A stretch of 12,966 nucleotides of DNA, taken from the NCBI GenBank assembly GCA_013153455.1, contig JAADEK010000093.1, forward strand, positions 1 to 12,966, read 5' to 3'. Source of the DNA: Aquificota bacterium. GTDB taxonomy: Bacteria; Aquificota; Aquificia; Aquificales; Aquificaceae. This document shows, piece by piece, positions 5,051 to 12,295 of this stretch; the first letter of the stretch is position 1; every line of letters starts with the position of its first letter. Position numbers and translations under genes: made by a program. A model generated the notes under the pieces. The model saw nothing but the letters and a program-made list of their open reading frames with translations, was not told the DNA's origin and made no database searches.

Positions 5051-6281
5051 GATACTCGTCCATATCTGCTGTGCACCGGACGCGGTTCACTTCCTGAGAA
5101 AACTAAGACAAGAGCACCCGGATAAAGAGATAATAGGTTTTTTCTACGACCCGAACATACACCCTTACGAAGAATACAGACTCAGGTTCTTAGAGACCCT
5201 TCGGGTGTGCGAGGAACTAAACATAAAACTGATAGAGGGGGAGTATGACCCGGAGAACTGGATGAGGGTTGTGAGGGGATACGAGAACGAACCCGAAAGG
5301 GGGAAAAGGTGCGAGATTTGCTTTGAGCACAGGCTTGAGCGTTCCGCAAAGCTCGCAAAAGAGCTCGGTTGTGATTACATGACCACAACCCTCCTCACGA
5401 GCCCGAAAAAAAGCCCCGAACAACTCAAGCGCGCGGGGGAAAAAGCCCTTGAGGATAGTTCGGTTGTCTTCCTCGCGCCGGACTACAGGAAAGGTGGAGG
5501 AACTCAGGAGATGTTTCGCCTCTCACGCGAGAGACAACTCTACCAGCAGGACTACTGCGGTTGCCTGTATGGACTCTTCAAGCAAAGGGAGGGTGAAATC
5601 TATTGGGAGCTCGTGGGGTATGCGGGCAGAAGACCGGGCTCAAAACAGGAGAGGGCTTTCATAAAAGAGATTCGCATAAGGGCGCAAAGGGCGGGACTAA
5701 GGACGGTAGAGTGGGAGTTTCCGTTTCTGGGGTGGGAACTCCTTTCGGGGAAGGTAGAGGTAAACGGGAAGACGATACCCTCTCTCGTCCTTCCCTACTC
5801 CCAAGCCATAAGGGGAAGGGTAAGGGGAAGGGTTGAGAGGGTTCTCGGAAATAAGCTCTTTTTAAATAAACAAAACGTGAGGATAATCCTCAAAGAAAGC
5901 CTGAGGGACGAGCCGCTGAAGAAGATGACTCCCCTTACGAGTCCCACGTTCGTGGTTCCGAGCTCTTGGCGCGGGGAACTCCTTTCTGGCAAGATAACCG
6001 CGGAGCTAAAAGCGGAGTTCAAACCATCAAAGAGCTCCGTTTTGTTGATAGGGAGCGAGGAAGCAAATGAGTTTTTAGGATTTCCCGCGGATACGCTACA
6101 GGACGGAAGGGGCGTCCCGCTTGAGGAGATTCTTACTTTCCTTGATGAGAATTATGAGAGGATAATAAGGGGTGATACAGCGCTTCTCGTCCTCGGGGCG
6201 GAGAGCCTCGGTAGGGCGGGTAGCGCCTTTGTTGAGGAGACGCTCGGAAGGGAGGTGCGTCTCGTTTCGGAATGGTCTTAA
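5037..6281 (+). CDS. queH: QueH-type epoxyqueuosine reductase with C-terminal extension
   Basis: QueH reduces epoxyqueuosine to queuosine at the wobble position of tRNAs, using an iron-sulphur centre. Residues 1-205 carry the family's cysteine set: Cys11-Cys12 in HICCAPD, Cys92 and Cys95 in KRCEICFEHRL, and Cys174 and Cys176 in DYCGC. Typical members are roughly 180-220 residues, whereas this protein has 414. The extra half (about 206-414) has no motif I recognise. It contains a local repeat WELLSGK (233-239) and WRGELLSGK (311-319), matched in DNA by a shared 13-base string at 5734 and 5974, and a basic stretch RGRVRGRVERV (259-269). The last 70 or so residues, with LLIGSEEANEFLGFP and LLVLGAESLG, look like a separate small fold. 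The ATG lies inside the hspR end (14-base overlap), with AAAGGA five bases upstream, so coupling is likely. A second-domain role in tRNA handling is only a guess. Confidence 0.85.
   Translation: MKKSKILVHICCAPDAVHFLRKLRQEHPDKEIIGFFYDPNIHPYEEYRLRFLETLRVCEELNIKLIEGEYDPENWMRVVRGYENEPERGKRCEICFEHRLERSAKLAKELGCDYMTTTLLTSPKKSPEQLKRAGEKALEDSSVVFLAPDYRKGGGTQEMFRLSRERQLYQQDYCGCLYGLFKQREGEIYWELVGYAGRRPGSKQERAFIKEIRIRAQRAGLRTVEWEFPFLGWELLSGKVEVNGKTIPSLVLPYSQAIRGRVRGRVERVLGNKLFLNKQNVRIILKESLRDEPLKKMTPLTSPTFVVPSSWRGELLSGKITAELKAEFKPSKSSVLLIGSEEANEFLGFPADTLQDGRGVPLEEILTFLDENYERIIRGDTALLVLGAESLGRAGSAFVEETLGREVRLVSEWS
5812..5832 (+). other. putative G-quadruplex motif inside queH
   Basis: Four G-runs (5812-5815, 5818-5820, 5824-5827, 5830-5832) are separated by loops AA, TAA and AA. 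This meets the usual G3+ N1-7 rule with very short loops on the coding strand, so it would also be present in the mRNA. It encodes the Arg/Gly-rich stretch RGRVRGR. It may simply follow from AGG/GGG codon preference. Confidence 0.5.
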
Positions 6282-6283
6282 GG

Positions 6284-6303
6284 ATATTAGAATATTCTAA
6301 TAT
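6284..6303. promoter_or_regulatory. perfect 20-bp palindrome, likely operator of the efflux operon
   Basis: ATATTAGAAT is followed at once by its exact reverse complement, with no spacer. It begins two bases after the queH stop and ends five bases before the -10 box of the efflux promoter, thus covering the -35 region. This is the classic position for a dimeric repressor such as those of the TetR, MarR or ArsR families. No regulator gene is in the window, so its ligand and protein are unknown. An AT-rich hairpin with no following U-tract makes a terminator role less likely. Confidence 0.75.
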
Positions 6304-6305
6304 TG

Positions 6306-6314
6306 TGATATAAT
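6306..6314 (+). promoter_or_regulatory. extended -10 promoter of the efflux operon
   Basis: TGA-TATAAT gives a consensus -10 hexamer (6309-6314) with the extended TGn element. Nothing close to TTGACA lies 16-18 bases upstream; that place is taken by the palindrome. Extended -10 promoters can work with a poor -35. Transcription should start near 6321, giving a leader of about 14 bases that contains just the ribosome-binding site GGAGGT (6325-6330) before the ATG at 6335. Confidence 0.72.
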
Positions 6315-6334
6315 AGACCAACTCGGAGGTAGAG

Positions 6335-7648
6335 ATGAGGGTAATGCTCCTTTTGGCTCTCTTGGGGCTTTCGTTCGGTGCGGAGTTGCCCCTTGAGGTC
6401 TTCATAAAGAACGCCCTTGAGGAGAACCTTGAGCTAAAGGCGGAAAGGAAGAAGGTAAAAGCGTCCGAGTATGAGTATAAATCCGTAAGGGGACTCCTTT
6501 TTCCAACGATAAAGCTTGAGGAAACCTACACGAGGACGGACATACCCGCCTACGTCCTCTTTACAAAACTCAACCAAGAGAGGATAACACCTCAAGACTT
6601 TTACCCCGACAAGCTCAACAACCCCGACGCGGTCAACAACTACGAGACGAAGATAACGCTTGAGATACCCCTCTGGATGGGCGGAAAGCTCAGGGCATTT
6701 AAGAACCTCACGCGCTACAAGTGGCTCGGGGATAAAACGAGATACGCGAGGAAGGAAGAGGAGGTGATACTGAAGGTATACGAAGCTTACGCTAACGCGG
6801 TTCTCGCAAAAAACGCGGTCAAGGTGGCTGAGATGGCTCTCAAGGACGCGGAGGAGCACGTCCGCCTCGCGGAAAAGGCTCACAAAACGGGCGTAGCCCT
6901 CTTTGCGGACGTTCTGAGGGCGCGCGTTTACCTCTCAAAGGCTCAGGAAAAGCTCGCACAAGCTAAGAACAACTACCGCATAGCAAAAAAAGCCCTTGAA
7001 CTCCTTACGAACAAAACTTACGGGGAGTTTGATGTAAAGGACTTTGACCGCTGTCCAAAGCCGAACGTGGAGAAGCTAAAGAGTATAGCGCTCCAAAGCA
7101 GGGAAGACTACAGCGCCCTCTCGTATTACATAAAGGTGATGAGGGAAGGGAAGCGCTCCGCCCTCGGGGACTTCCTTCCCCAACTCTTTGCGTTCGCAAA
7201 CTACTCAACCTACGACCAAAACACACCCTTCGGGAGCGAAGGGGACGGGTATATGGTAGGTATTGGTCTCAAGTGGGCTTTCAACACCGGAGCGAGTCCG
7301 CTTTTTAAGGCAAAGAGCTACAAAGAGCAAGAGCTCGCCCTCAGGAGACAGCGCGAGCTACTCGCCAAGGCGATATTCTTTGAGATAGATAAAGCTTTTG
7401 CGGAGTATCAGAACGCACTCAAGGCGCTTGAGTCCGCAAAGAGCAGACTGAAGGAAAGCGAGGAGGTTCTCAGGGTAGTGAAGAAGCGCTACGAGGTGGG
7501 TATGGCTCGTATGGTTGACCTTCTTGATGCTCAAACACAGCTTGACATGGCTCGTTTTGAGTATGCTAAGGCTTTGAGGGATTGTAATGTAGCATACGCC
7601 AGAACACTATTCGCCGCGGGAGTTCTTAAAGAGGAGGTGGTGAAATGA
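6335..7648 (+). CDS. TolC-family outer-membrane efflux channel
   Basis: Outer-membrane channel of a tripartite efflux pump. The 437-residue protein has a signal peptide (1-15, LLLALLGLSFGA, cleavage likely before Glu17) and two tandem outer-membrane-efflux repeats (about 20-225 and 245-430), mostly long alpha-helices. The repeat relation is visible in KTGVALFADVLRARVYLSKA (184-203) against EVGMARMVDLLDAQTQLDMA (387-406), each with the conserved G-x-x-x-x-x-D-L/V-L pattern. Length and layout match TolC/OprM; there is no lipobox cysteine near the N-terminus, so it is TolC-like rather than a lipoprotein OprM type. Its final ATGA overlaps the next gene's start. The substrate cannot be read from this protein. 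Confidence 0.93.
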   Translation: MRVMLLLALLGLSFGAELPLEVFIKNALEENLELKAERKKVKASEYEYKSVRGLLFPTIKLEETYTRTDIPAYVLFTKLNQERITPQDFYPDKLNNPDAVNNYETKITLEIPLWMGGKLRAFKNLTRYKWLGDKTRYARKEEEVILKVYEAYANAVLAKNAVKVAEMALKDAEEHVRLAEKAHKTGVALFADVLRARVYLSKAQEKLAQAKNNYRIAKKALELLTNKTYGEFDVKDFDRCPKPNVEKLKSIALQSREDYSALSYYIKVMREGKRSALGDFLPQLFAFANYSTYDQNTPFGSEGDGYMVGIGLKWAFNTGASPLFKAKSYKEQELALRRQRELLAKAIFFEIDKAFAEYQNALKALESAKSRLKESEEVLRVVKKRYEVGMARMVDLLDAQTQLDMARFEYAKALRDCNVAYARTLFAAGVLKEEVVK

Positions 7649-8769
7649 AGACGTTCCTAAAATACTTCTTCTTCCTCATACTTCCGATAGTCCTTATCAT
7701 CATGTGGCTCGCGGGTGTCTTTCATCCGAAGATAAAGACCGAGCACGTAAAAAAGGAGCCGAAAGTAGTAAGCGGTCTTGAAATAGAAACGGTGAAGGTC
7801 GTGAAGGAGGTTCCGGTCGCTTATACGGGAACGGTCGTCGCGGGGGACAGGGCGGAGATATCAACGCGCGTTATGGGTTTCGTCGTAGACGTTCGGGTCA
7901 AGGAAGGTGATTTCGTAAAGAAGGGAACGACGCTCTTCGTCGTTGACCCCAGAGACATAAAGGCGCAGGTCAACATCATGCGCGAGCGCATCCTTCAGGC
8001 GGAAAAAAACTACAACGCAGCTAAAGCTCACTACGAGGCTGTAAAGAAGACATACGAGCGCTTCAAAAAGCTCCTCAAAGAAGGAGCGATAACACAGCAC
8101 GAGTTTGACCAAGTTGAGGCTCAGTTCAAGGCTGCGCAAGCCCGCCTTGAGGCTGCGCGCGCGGAGATAAAGGTAGCGCGCGAAGGTCTTAAATCCGCGA
8201 AGGCTCAACTCTCATACGCGGAGGTAAAAGCTCCCTTTGACGGCTACGTAATCCAGAAGATGGTTGACAGGGGTGATACCGCAACGCCCGGAAGACCCCT
8301 CGCGGTGATGGAGAGAAAACCCTACAAGGTTGAGGTAGCCTTCCCGGAGAAGTATTTCGGAAAGATAAAGAGGGGAGACATACTTGAGGTATACATAGAA
8401 GTCCTCGGGAGGGTTTTCCCCGCTAAGGTCGTTGAGGTTGAGCCCGCGGTAAACCCTATGACGAGAACCTTTAAGGTTAAAGCACTCATAGACGATGACC
8501 GCGTAAAGAGCGGTCTCTTTGCTAAGGTCTTTAAGATAGAGAAGCTCACCGAACCGACGATACTCATACCCCAGAAGGCTGTGTTCAAGAGATGGGACTT
8601 TACGGGGGTGTGGGTTGTGAAGGAGGACGGGACGCTTGAGCTTCGCCTCATTCGTCTCGGTAGGGAATTTGACGGGTATTACGAGGTTCTCGCGGGTCTC
8701 TCTCCCGGGGAGAGAATCGTCGTTGAGGGTATAGAAAAGGCTTGTGATGGATGTAAGGTAGGAGGTTAA
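7645..8769 (+). CDS. RND efflux membrane-fusion protein (HlyD/AcrA family adaptor)
   Basis: Periplasmic adaptor that joins the inner-membrane pump to the outer-membrane channel. The 374-residue protein has one N-terminal membrane anchor (4-26), split lipoyl halves (about 67-102, with VKEGDFVKKGTTLFVVDP; and 190-222, with VKAPFDGYVIQKMVDRGD), an alpha-helical hairpin between them (about 105-185), a beta-barrel domain (about 225-300) and a membrane-proximal domain (to about 362). The C-terminus ends in ACDGCKVGG; Cys367 and Cys370 are the only cysteines, forming a CxxC pair of unknown purpose. The start ATG shares ATGA with the previous stop, and GGAGGTG (7633-7639) precedes it by five bases, so translation is coupled. 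Its last Gly-Gly codons coincide with the next gene's ribosome-binding site. Confidence 0.93.
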   Translation: MKTFLKYFFFLILPIVLIIMWLAGVFHPKIKTEHVKKEPKVVSGLEIETVKVVKEVPVAYTGTVVAGDRAEISTRVMGFVVDVRVKEGDFVKKGTTLFVVDPRDIKAQVNIMRERILQAEKNYNAAKAHYEAVKKTYERFKKLLKEGAITQHEFDQVEAQFKAAQARLEAARAEIKVAREGLKSAKAQLSYAEVKAPFDGYVIQKMVDRGDTATPGRPLAVMERKPYKVEVAFPEKYFGKIKRGDILEVYIEVLGRVFPAKVVEVEPAVNPMTRTFKVKALIDDDRVKSGLFAKVFKIEKLTEPTILIPQKAVFKRWDFTGVWVVKEDGTLELRLIRLGREFDGYYEVLAGLSPGERIVVEGIEKACDGCKVGG

Positions 8770-8773
8770 TCAG

Positions 8774-11700
8774 ATGTATGGACTGGCGGGAAGGCTAGCA
8801 AACTACTTTATAGACTCAAAGCTCACACCTATACTCATAATGGTCTCCCTCGCCCTCGGGCTCTTTGCGGTCATAACCACACCCAAGGAAGAAGAGCCCC
8901 AGATAGTTGTTCCGATGATAGACATATTCATACCCTATCCGGGTGCAACGCCCGAAGAGGTTGAGGCTCGCGTCGTTTTCCCGCTTGAAAAGAAGCTCTG
9001 GGAACTGAAAGACATAGAATACATCTACTCCGCTTCCACGAACGATATGGGTATAGTCACCGCGCGCTTCTACGTCGGGACGGACCCCGTAAAGGCTCTC
9101 GTTGACCTCAACTCAAAGATGATGTCCGCGCTTGACATCGTCCCCCCCGGCGTGATACTCCCCCCAATCGTTCGTCTGATGTCCATAGACGACGTTCCGA
9201 TAGTTACGCTCACGCTGTGGGGTGAAAATTACGACTGGTATGAGCTAAGGAGACTCGCAGCTACGCTCCAAAACGAGATAAAGAAGATAGACAACGTGGC
9301 TAACGTTTACCTCATAGGCGGAAGACCGAGGCAGATAAGGGTAATCCTTGACCCCAAGAAGATGGAAGCCTACGGGGTCTCACCCCTATACGTCGCCCAG
9401 ATACTCAAGTCCGCAAACGCCCAAACTATAAGCGGAAAGGTAAACAAGGGAAATACGGAGTATCTCATAAAGACGGGTCCCTTCTTCAAGTCCGTGAAGG
9501 ACGTTGAGAACGTAGTCGTAGGAGTCCACGAGGGGAGGGTGGTTTACCTCAAGGACGTGGCTACGATAACCGACGGACCTTCCGAGATAGAGAATTACGT
9601 CTTTTTCGGTGTAGGTCAGGCTCACGAGCACAAGGGTATAGAAGGAAAGCCCGGTGAGCTTTACCCCGCGGTCACGATAGCGGTATCAAAACGTCAGGGG
9701 ACTAACGCGGTCGTCGTCGCTGAACAGGTTATAGAATTCGTTGAACACCTGAAGGGTAAGGTAATACCGAAGGACGTCAACATAACCGTAACGAGGAACT
9801 ACGGTGAGACCGCGCAAGAAAAGGCTATGGAACTACTTGAGCACCTGTTCATAGCTACGTTCTCGGTCGTTCTCCTGATTGCGGTCTCACTCGGTGTGAG
9901 GGAAGCTCTCGTCGTCGGTCTTGCGGTTCCCGTCACACTGTCCATAGCCCTCTTTCTCAACGAGATGTATGGCTTTACTCTCAACCGGGTTACGCTCTTT
10001 GCGCTTATCTTCTCAATCGGTATCCTCGTTGACGACGCTATAGTCGTCGTTGAGAACATACACAGATGGTTTGAGATGGCAAAGCTCCCGCCGAGGGAAG
10101 CAATCGTCAAGGCTACCGACGAGGTCGGAAACCCGACGATACTCGCTACGTTTACGGTTATAGCAGCGCTCATGCCCATGGCTTTCGTTACGGGTATGAT
10201 GGGTCCGTATATGAGACCCATACCCATCAACGCGTCCGTCGCTATGTTCTTCTCACTTCTCGTCGCTTTCATCGTCACACCGTGGGCTGCTTACCACTTC
10301 CTTAAAAAGGAAAGGGAGCACCACGAGATAAACGTCCGGGAGACCCTCTTTTGGAAACTCTACTGCAGAATCATGTATCCACTTCTGGTGAGCAAGGTAA
10401 AGCGCTACGCCTTTTACGTATTCGTCCTTGCGCTTCTCGGCGCATCAATAGGTATGCTCATAACGAAGCACGTCCTTGTGAAGATGCTTCCCTACGACAA
10501 CAAGTCCGAGCTTGAGATAGTTCTTGATATGCCCGAGGGAACGACGCTTGAAGACACACTCAAGGTAGCAAAAGAGATAGCCCAGTTCGTGGGCAACTAC
10601 TCAATAGTTACCGATTACCAGATATACGTAGGAACCGCGGCTCCCTTTACCTTTAACGGTCTTGTTAGGCACTACTACCTGAGACAGTCCGCAAACCTCG
10701 CGGAGATACAGATAAACCTCGTCGGCAAGCACGACAGGGATATGCAGTCTCACGAATTTGCAAAACTCATAAGACCGAAGGTTCACGAGATAGCGAACAA
10801 ATACGGCGCTAAATACGTCGCGGTCGTTGAAGTCCCGCCCGGACCTCCCGTTCTTTCGCCCATAGTTGCGGAAATCTACGCCCCGGATATGAAAACACAA
10901 AAGGAGTTCGCGTGGAGGGTTCTGAAGATATTCAAAGACTCCCCCGCCATCACGGACGAGGGTATATACCTTGAGTATCCCGCACCCATGGTTAAGCTCA
11001 TCGTCCGCGAAGACAAGGTAAAGCTCGCGGGACTAACGCGCCAAGAGGTAGTCTACACCGTAAAGGCTCTCATAGGCGGTTGGCAGGCGGGTATACTCCA
11101 AACGACGGACACGGAGCACGTTCCTATAATCATCAGACTTGACGAGAAGTTCCGCGTTCCCGAGATTCTCAAAAGCGTGAAGATACCGAACAAGGAAGGT
11201 AAGCTTATCCCCCTTGCGGAGCTCGTTGAGGTAAAAGAGTCCCCGATTCCCCAAACCATATACCACAAAAACCTCAGAAGGGTTATATACGTCATCGGTG
11301 ACGTTGCGGGAAGGGAAGAAGCTCCCATATACGGTATACTCGCGGTTCGTGACAAGATACTGAGCATAGAGAACCCCTACGGTGAGGTCGGTGAGCTTTG
11401 GATGTCCCTGCCCGTCCTTGAGGACAGGGTATACGTCAAGTGGGACGGTGAGATGCACATCACGCTTGAGGTCTTCAGAGACCTCGGTCTTGCTTTTGCG
11501 GTAGCGGTCTTCGTTATGTACGTTCTCGTCCTCGGTTGGTTCCAAGACTTCAGGGTTCCGGGTATAATCCTCTCACCCATACCCCTCACCCTCGTCGGTA
11601 TAATCCCCGGGCACTGGCTCATGGACAAACTCATGGGTAACGTCTTCTTCACCGCTACATCAATGATAGGGTTCATCGCTCTTGGCGGTATAATCGTGAG

Positions 11701-12022
11701 GAACTCAATACTCCTCGTTGACTTTGCGGAGCAAAGGCTAAAAGAGGGACTGCCCGTTCACGTCGCGGTGGTTGAGGCGGGCGTGATAAGAACAAGACCC
11801 ATACTCCTCACAGCAGCGGCGGTCATAATAGGCGCCTTCGTCATCATCTTTGACCCCATATTCAACGGTCTTGCGATATCCCTGATATTCGGAACCCTCG
11901 CGTCAACGACCCTCACGCTCGTTCTCATACCGCTCATGTATTACGCATCAAAGGTAAAGAGACTTCCGCCCGACGCCTGCCCCACGCCCGAAGAGATAAA
12001 GAGGGACCTTATGGCTGACTGA
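8774..12022 (+). CDS. RND-family efflux transporter, inner-membrane pump (AcrB/CzcA superfamily)
   Basis: Proton-driven export pump of the tripartite system. The 1082-residue protein has the usual layout: TM1 (about 16-35), a first periplasmic loop (36-350), a TM block (about 355-510), TM7 (545-563), a second periplasmic loop (565-895) and a final TM block (900-1057). TM4 carries Asp420-Asp421 in GILVDDAIVVVEN, the proton-relay motif of the multidrug (HAE-1) type. In TM10, GGIIVRNSILLVDFAE has Arg976 where AcrB has Lys940, and TM11 has Arg1008 in RTRPILLT. The DD motif argues against a pure heavy-metal (CzcA/CusA) pump, but the substrate is undecided. AGGAGGT (8760-8766) lies seven bases upstream and overlaps the previous stop. 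The C-terminal tail is short, and its last codons form half of a terminator-like hairpin. Confidence 0.94.
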   Translation: MYGLAGRLANYFIDSKLTPILIMVSLALGLFAVITTPKEEEPQIVVPMIDIFIPYPGATPEEVEARVVFPLEKKLWELKDIEYIYSASTNDMGIVTARFYVGTDPVKALVDLNSKMMSALDIVPPGVILPPIVRLMSIDDVPIVTLTLWGENYDWYELRRLAATLQNEIKKIDNVANVYLIGGRPRQIRVILDPKKMEAYGVSPLYVAQILKSANAQTISGKVNKGNTEYLIKTGPFFKSVKDVENVVVGVHEGRVVYLKDVATITDGPSEIENYVFFGVGQAHEHKGIEGKPGELYPAVTIAVSKRQGTNAVVVAEQVIEFVEHLKGKVIPKDVNITVTRNYGETAQEKAMELLEHLFIATFSVVLLIAVSLGVREALVVGLAVPVTLSIALFLNEMYGFTLNRVTLFALIFSIGILVDDAIVVVENIHRWFEMAKLPPREAIVKATDEVGNPTILATFTVIAALMPMAFVTGMMGPYMRPIPINASVAMFFSLLVAFIVTPWAAYHFLKKEREHHEINVRETLFWKLYCRIMYPLLVSKVKRYAFYVFVLALLGASIGMLITKHVLVKMLPYDNKSELEIVLDMPEGTTLEDTLKVAKEIAQFVGNYSIVTDYQIYVGTAAPFTFNGLVRHYYLRQSANLAEIQINLVGKHDRDMQSHEFAKLIRPKVHEIANKYGAKYVAVVEVPPGPPVLSPIVAEIYAPDMKTQKEFAWRVLKIFKDSPAITDEGIYLEYPAPMVKLIVREDKVKLAGLTRQEVVYTVKALIGGWQAGILQTTDTEHVPIIIRLDEKFRVPEILKSVKIPNKEGKLIPLAELVEVKESPIPQTIYHKNLRRVIYVIGDVAGREEAPIYGILAVRDKILSIENPYGEVGELWMSLPVLEDRVYVKWDGEMHITLEVFRDLGLAFAVAVFVMYVLVLGWFQDFRVPGIILSPIPLTLVGIIPGHWLMDKLMGNVFFTATSMIGFIALGGIIVRNSILLVDFAEQRLKEGLPVHVAVVEAGVIRTRPILLTAAAVIIGAFVIIFDPIFNGLAISLIFGTLASTTLTLVLIPLMYYASKVKRLPPDACPTPEEIKRDLMAD

Positions 12023-12038
12023 TGTCAGCCTCCCCCTT
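12013..12038 (+). terminator. hairpin holding the RND stop codon in its loop
   Basis: GGCTGAC (12013-12019) and GTCAGCC (12024-12030) form a perfect 7-bp stem, and the 4-base loop TGAT contains the pump's stop codon. A pyrimidine tract TCCCCCTT follows instead of a true U-run, so termination efficiency is uncertain. Position at the exact end of a three-gene operon, just before a new promoter, supports the call. Confidence 0.55.
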
Positions 12039-12065
12039 GACCCCTTTAACCTTTTGTGATAAGAT
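12037..12065 (+). promoter_or_regulatory. rpsU promoter
   Basis: TTGACC (12037-12042), a 17-base spacer, and TAAGAT (12060-12065) preceded by TGA (extended -10 element) form a good sigma-70-type promoter. Transcription should begin near 12072, leaving a short leader that consists mostly of the strong ribosome-binding site AAGGAGGTGAT. Confidence 0.72.
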
Positions 12066-12083
12066 AGTTAAGATAAGGAGGTG

Positions 12084-12098
12084 ATGAAGGCTTGGTGA
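12084..12098 (+). other. four-codon reading frame (MKAW) between RBS and rpsU start
   Basis: ATG AAG GCT TGG TGA begins inside the strong ribosome-binding site AAGGAGGTGAT and ends at 12096-12098, overlapping the possible GTG start of rpsU at 12095 in another frame. Its ATG is too close to GGAGG (12077-12081, two bases between) for efficient initiation, so it may be coincidence. If used, termination there could set the level of bS21 by re-initiation. Confidence 0.25.
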
Positions 12099-12295
12099 CG
12101 ATTATCGTAAACGAGAACGAACCTCTTGAGAAGGTTCTAAAGCGCTTCAAGGCAAAGGTAGAGCAGGAACAGATACTCACCGAGCTGAAGAGACGCGAAC
12201 ACTACGAACCCCCCAGCGAGCGAAAGAAGAAGCGCGAAAGGAACAGAAGGAAGAAGATACTAAAGGCTCTGAAGAAGCAACAACAGCTTATCTGA
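12092..12295 (+). CDS. rpsU: 30S ribosomal protein bS21
   Basis: Small basic protein of the 30S subunit, near the anti-Shine-Dalgarno end of 16S rRNA, that takes part in initiation. The 67-residue protein has the family pattern: a beta start ([18 protein letters not shown], about 3-20) followed by long basic helices and the Arg/Lys-rich end [16 protein letters not shown]. The start is uncertain. I use TTG 12092, ten bases after GGAGG (six after the full AAGGAGGTGAT); GTG 12095 is the alternative, with a weak GAAGG four bases before it. It has its own promoter downstream of the efflux operon's hairpin. Its last 8 bases overlap the 3' end of purN on the other strand, so no terminator sits between them. 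Confidence 0.92.
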   Translation: MVTIIVNENEPLEKVLKRFKAKVEQEQILTELKRREHYEPPSERKKKRERNRRKKILKALKKQQQLI

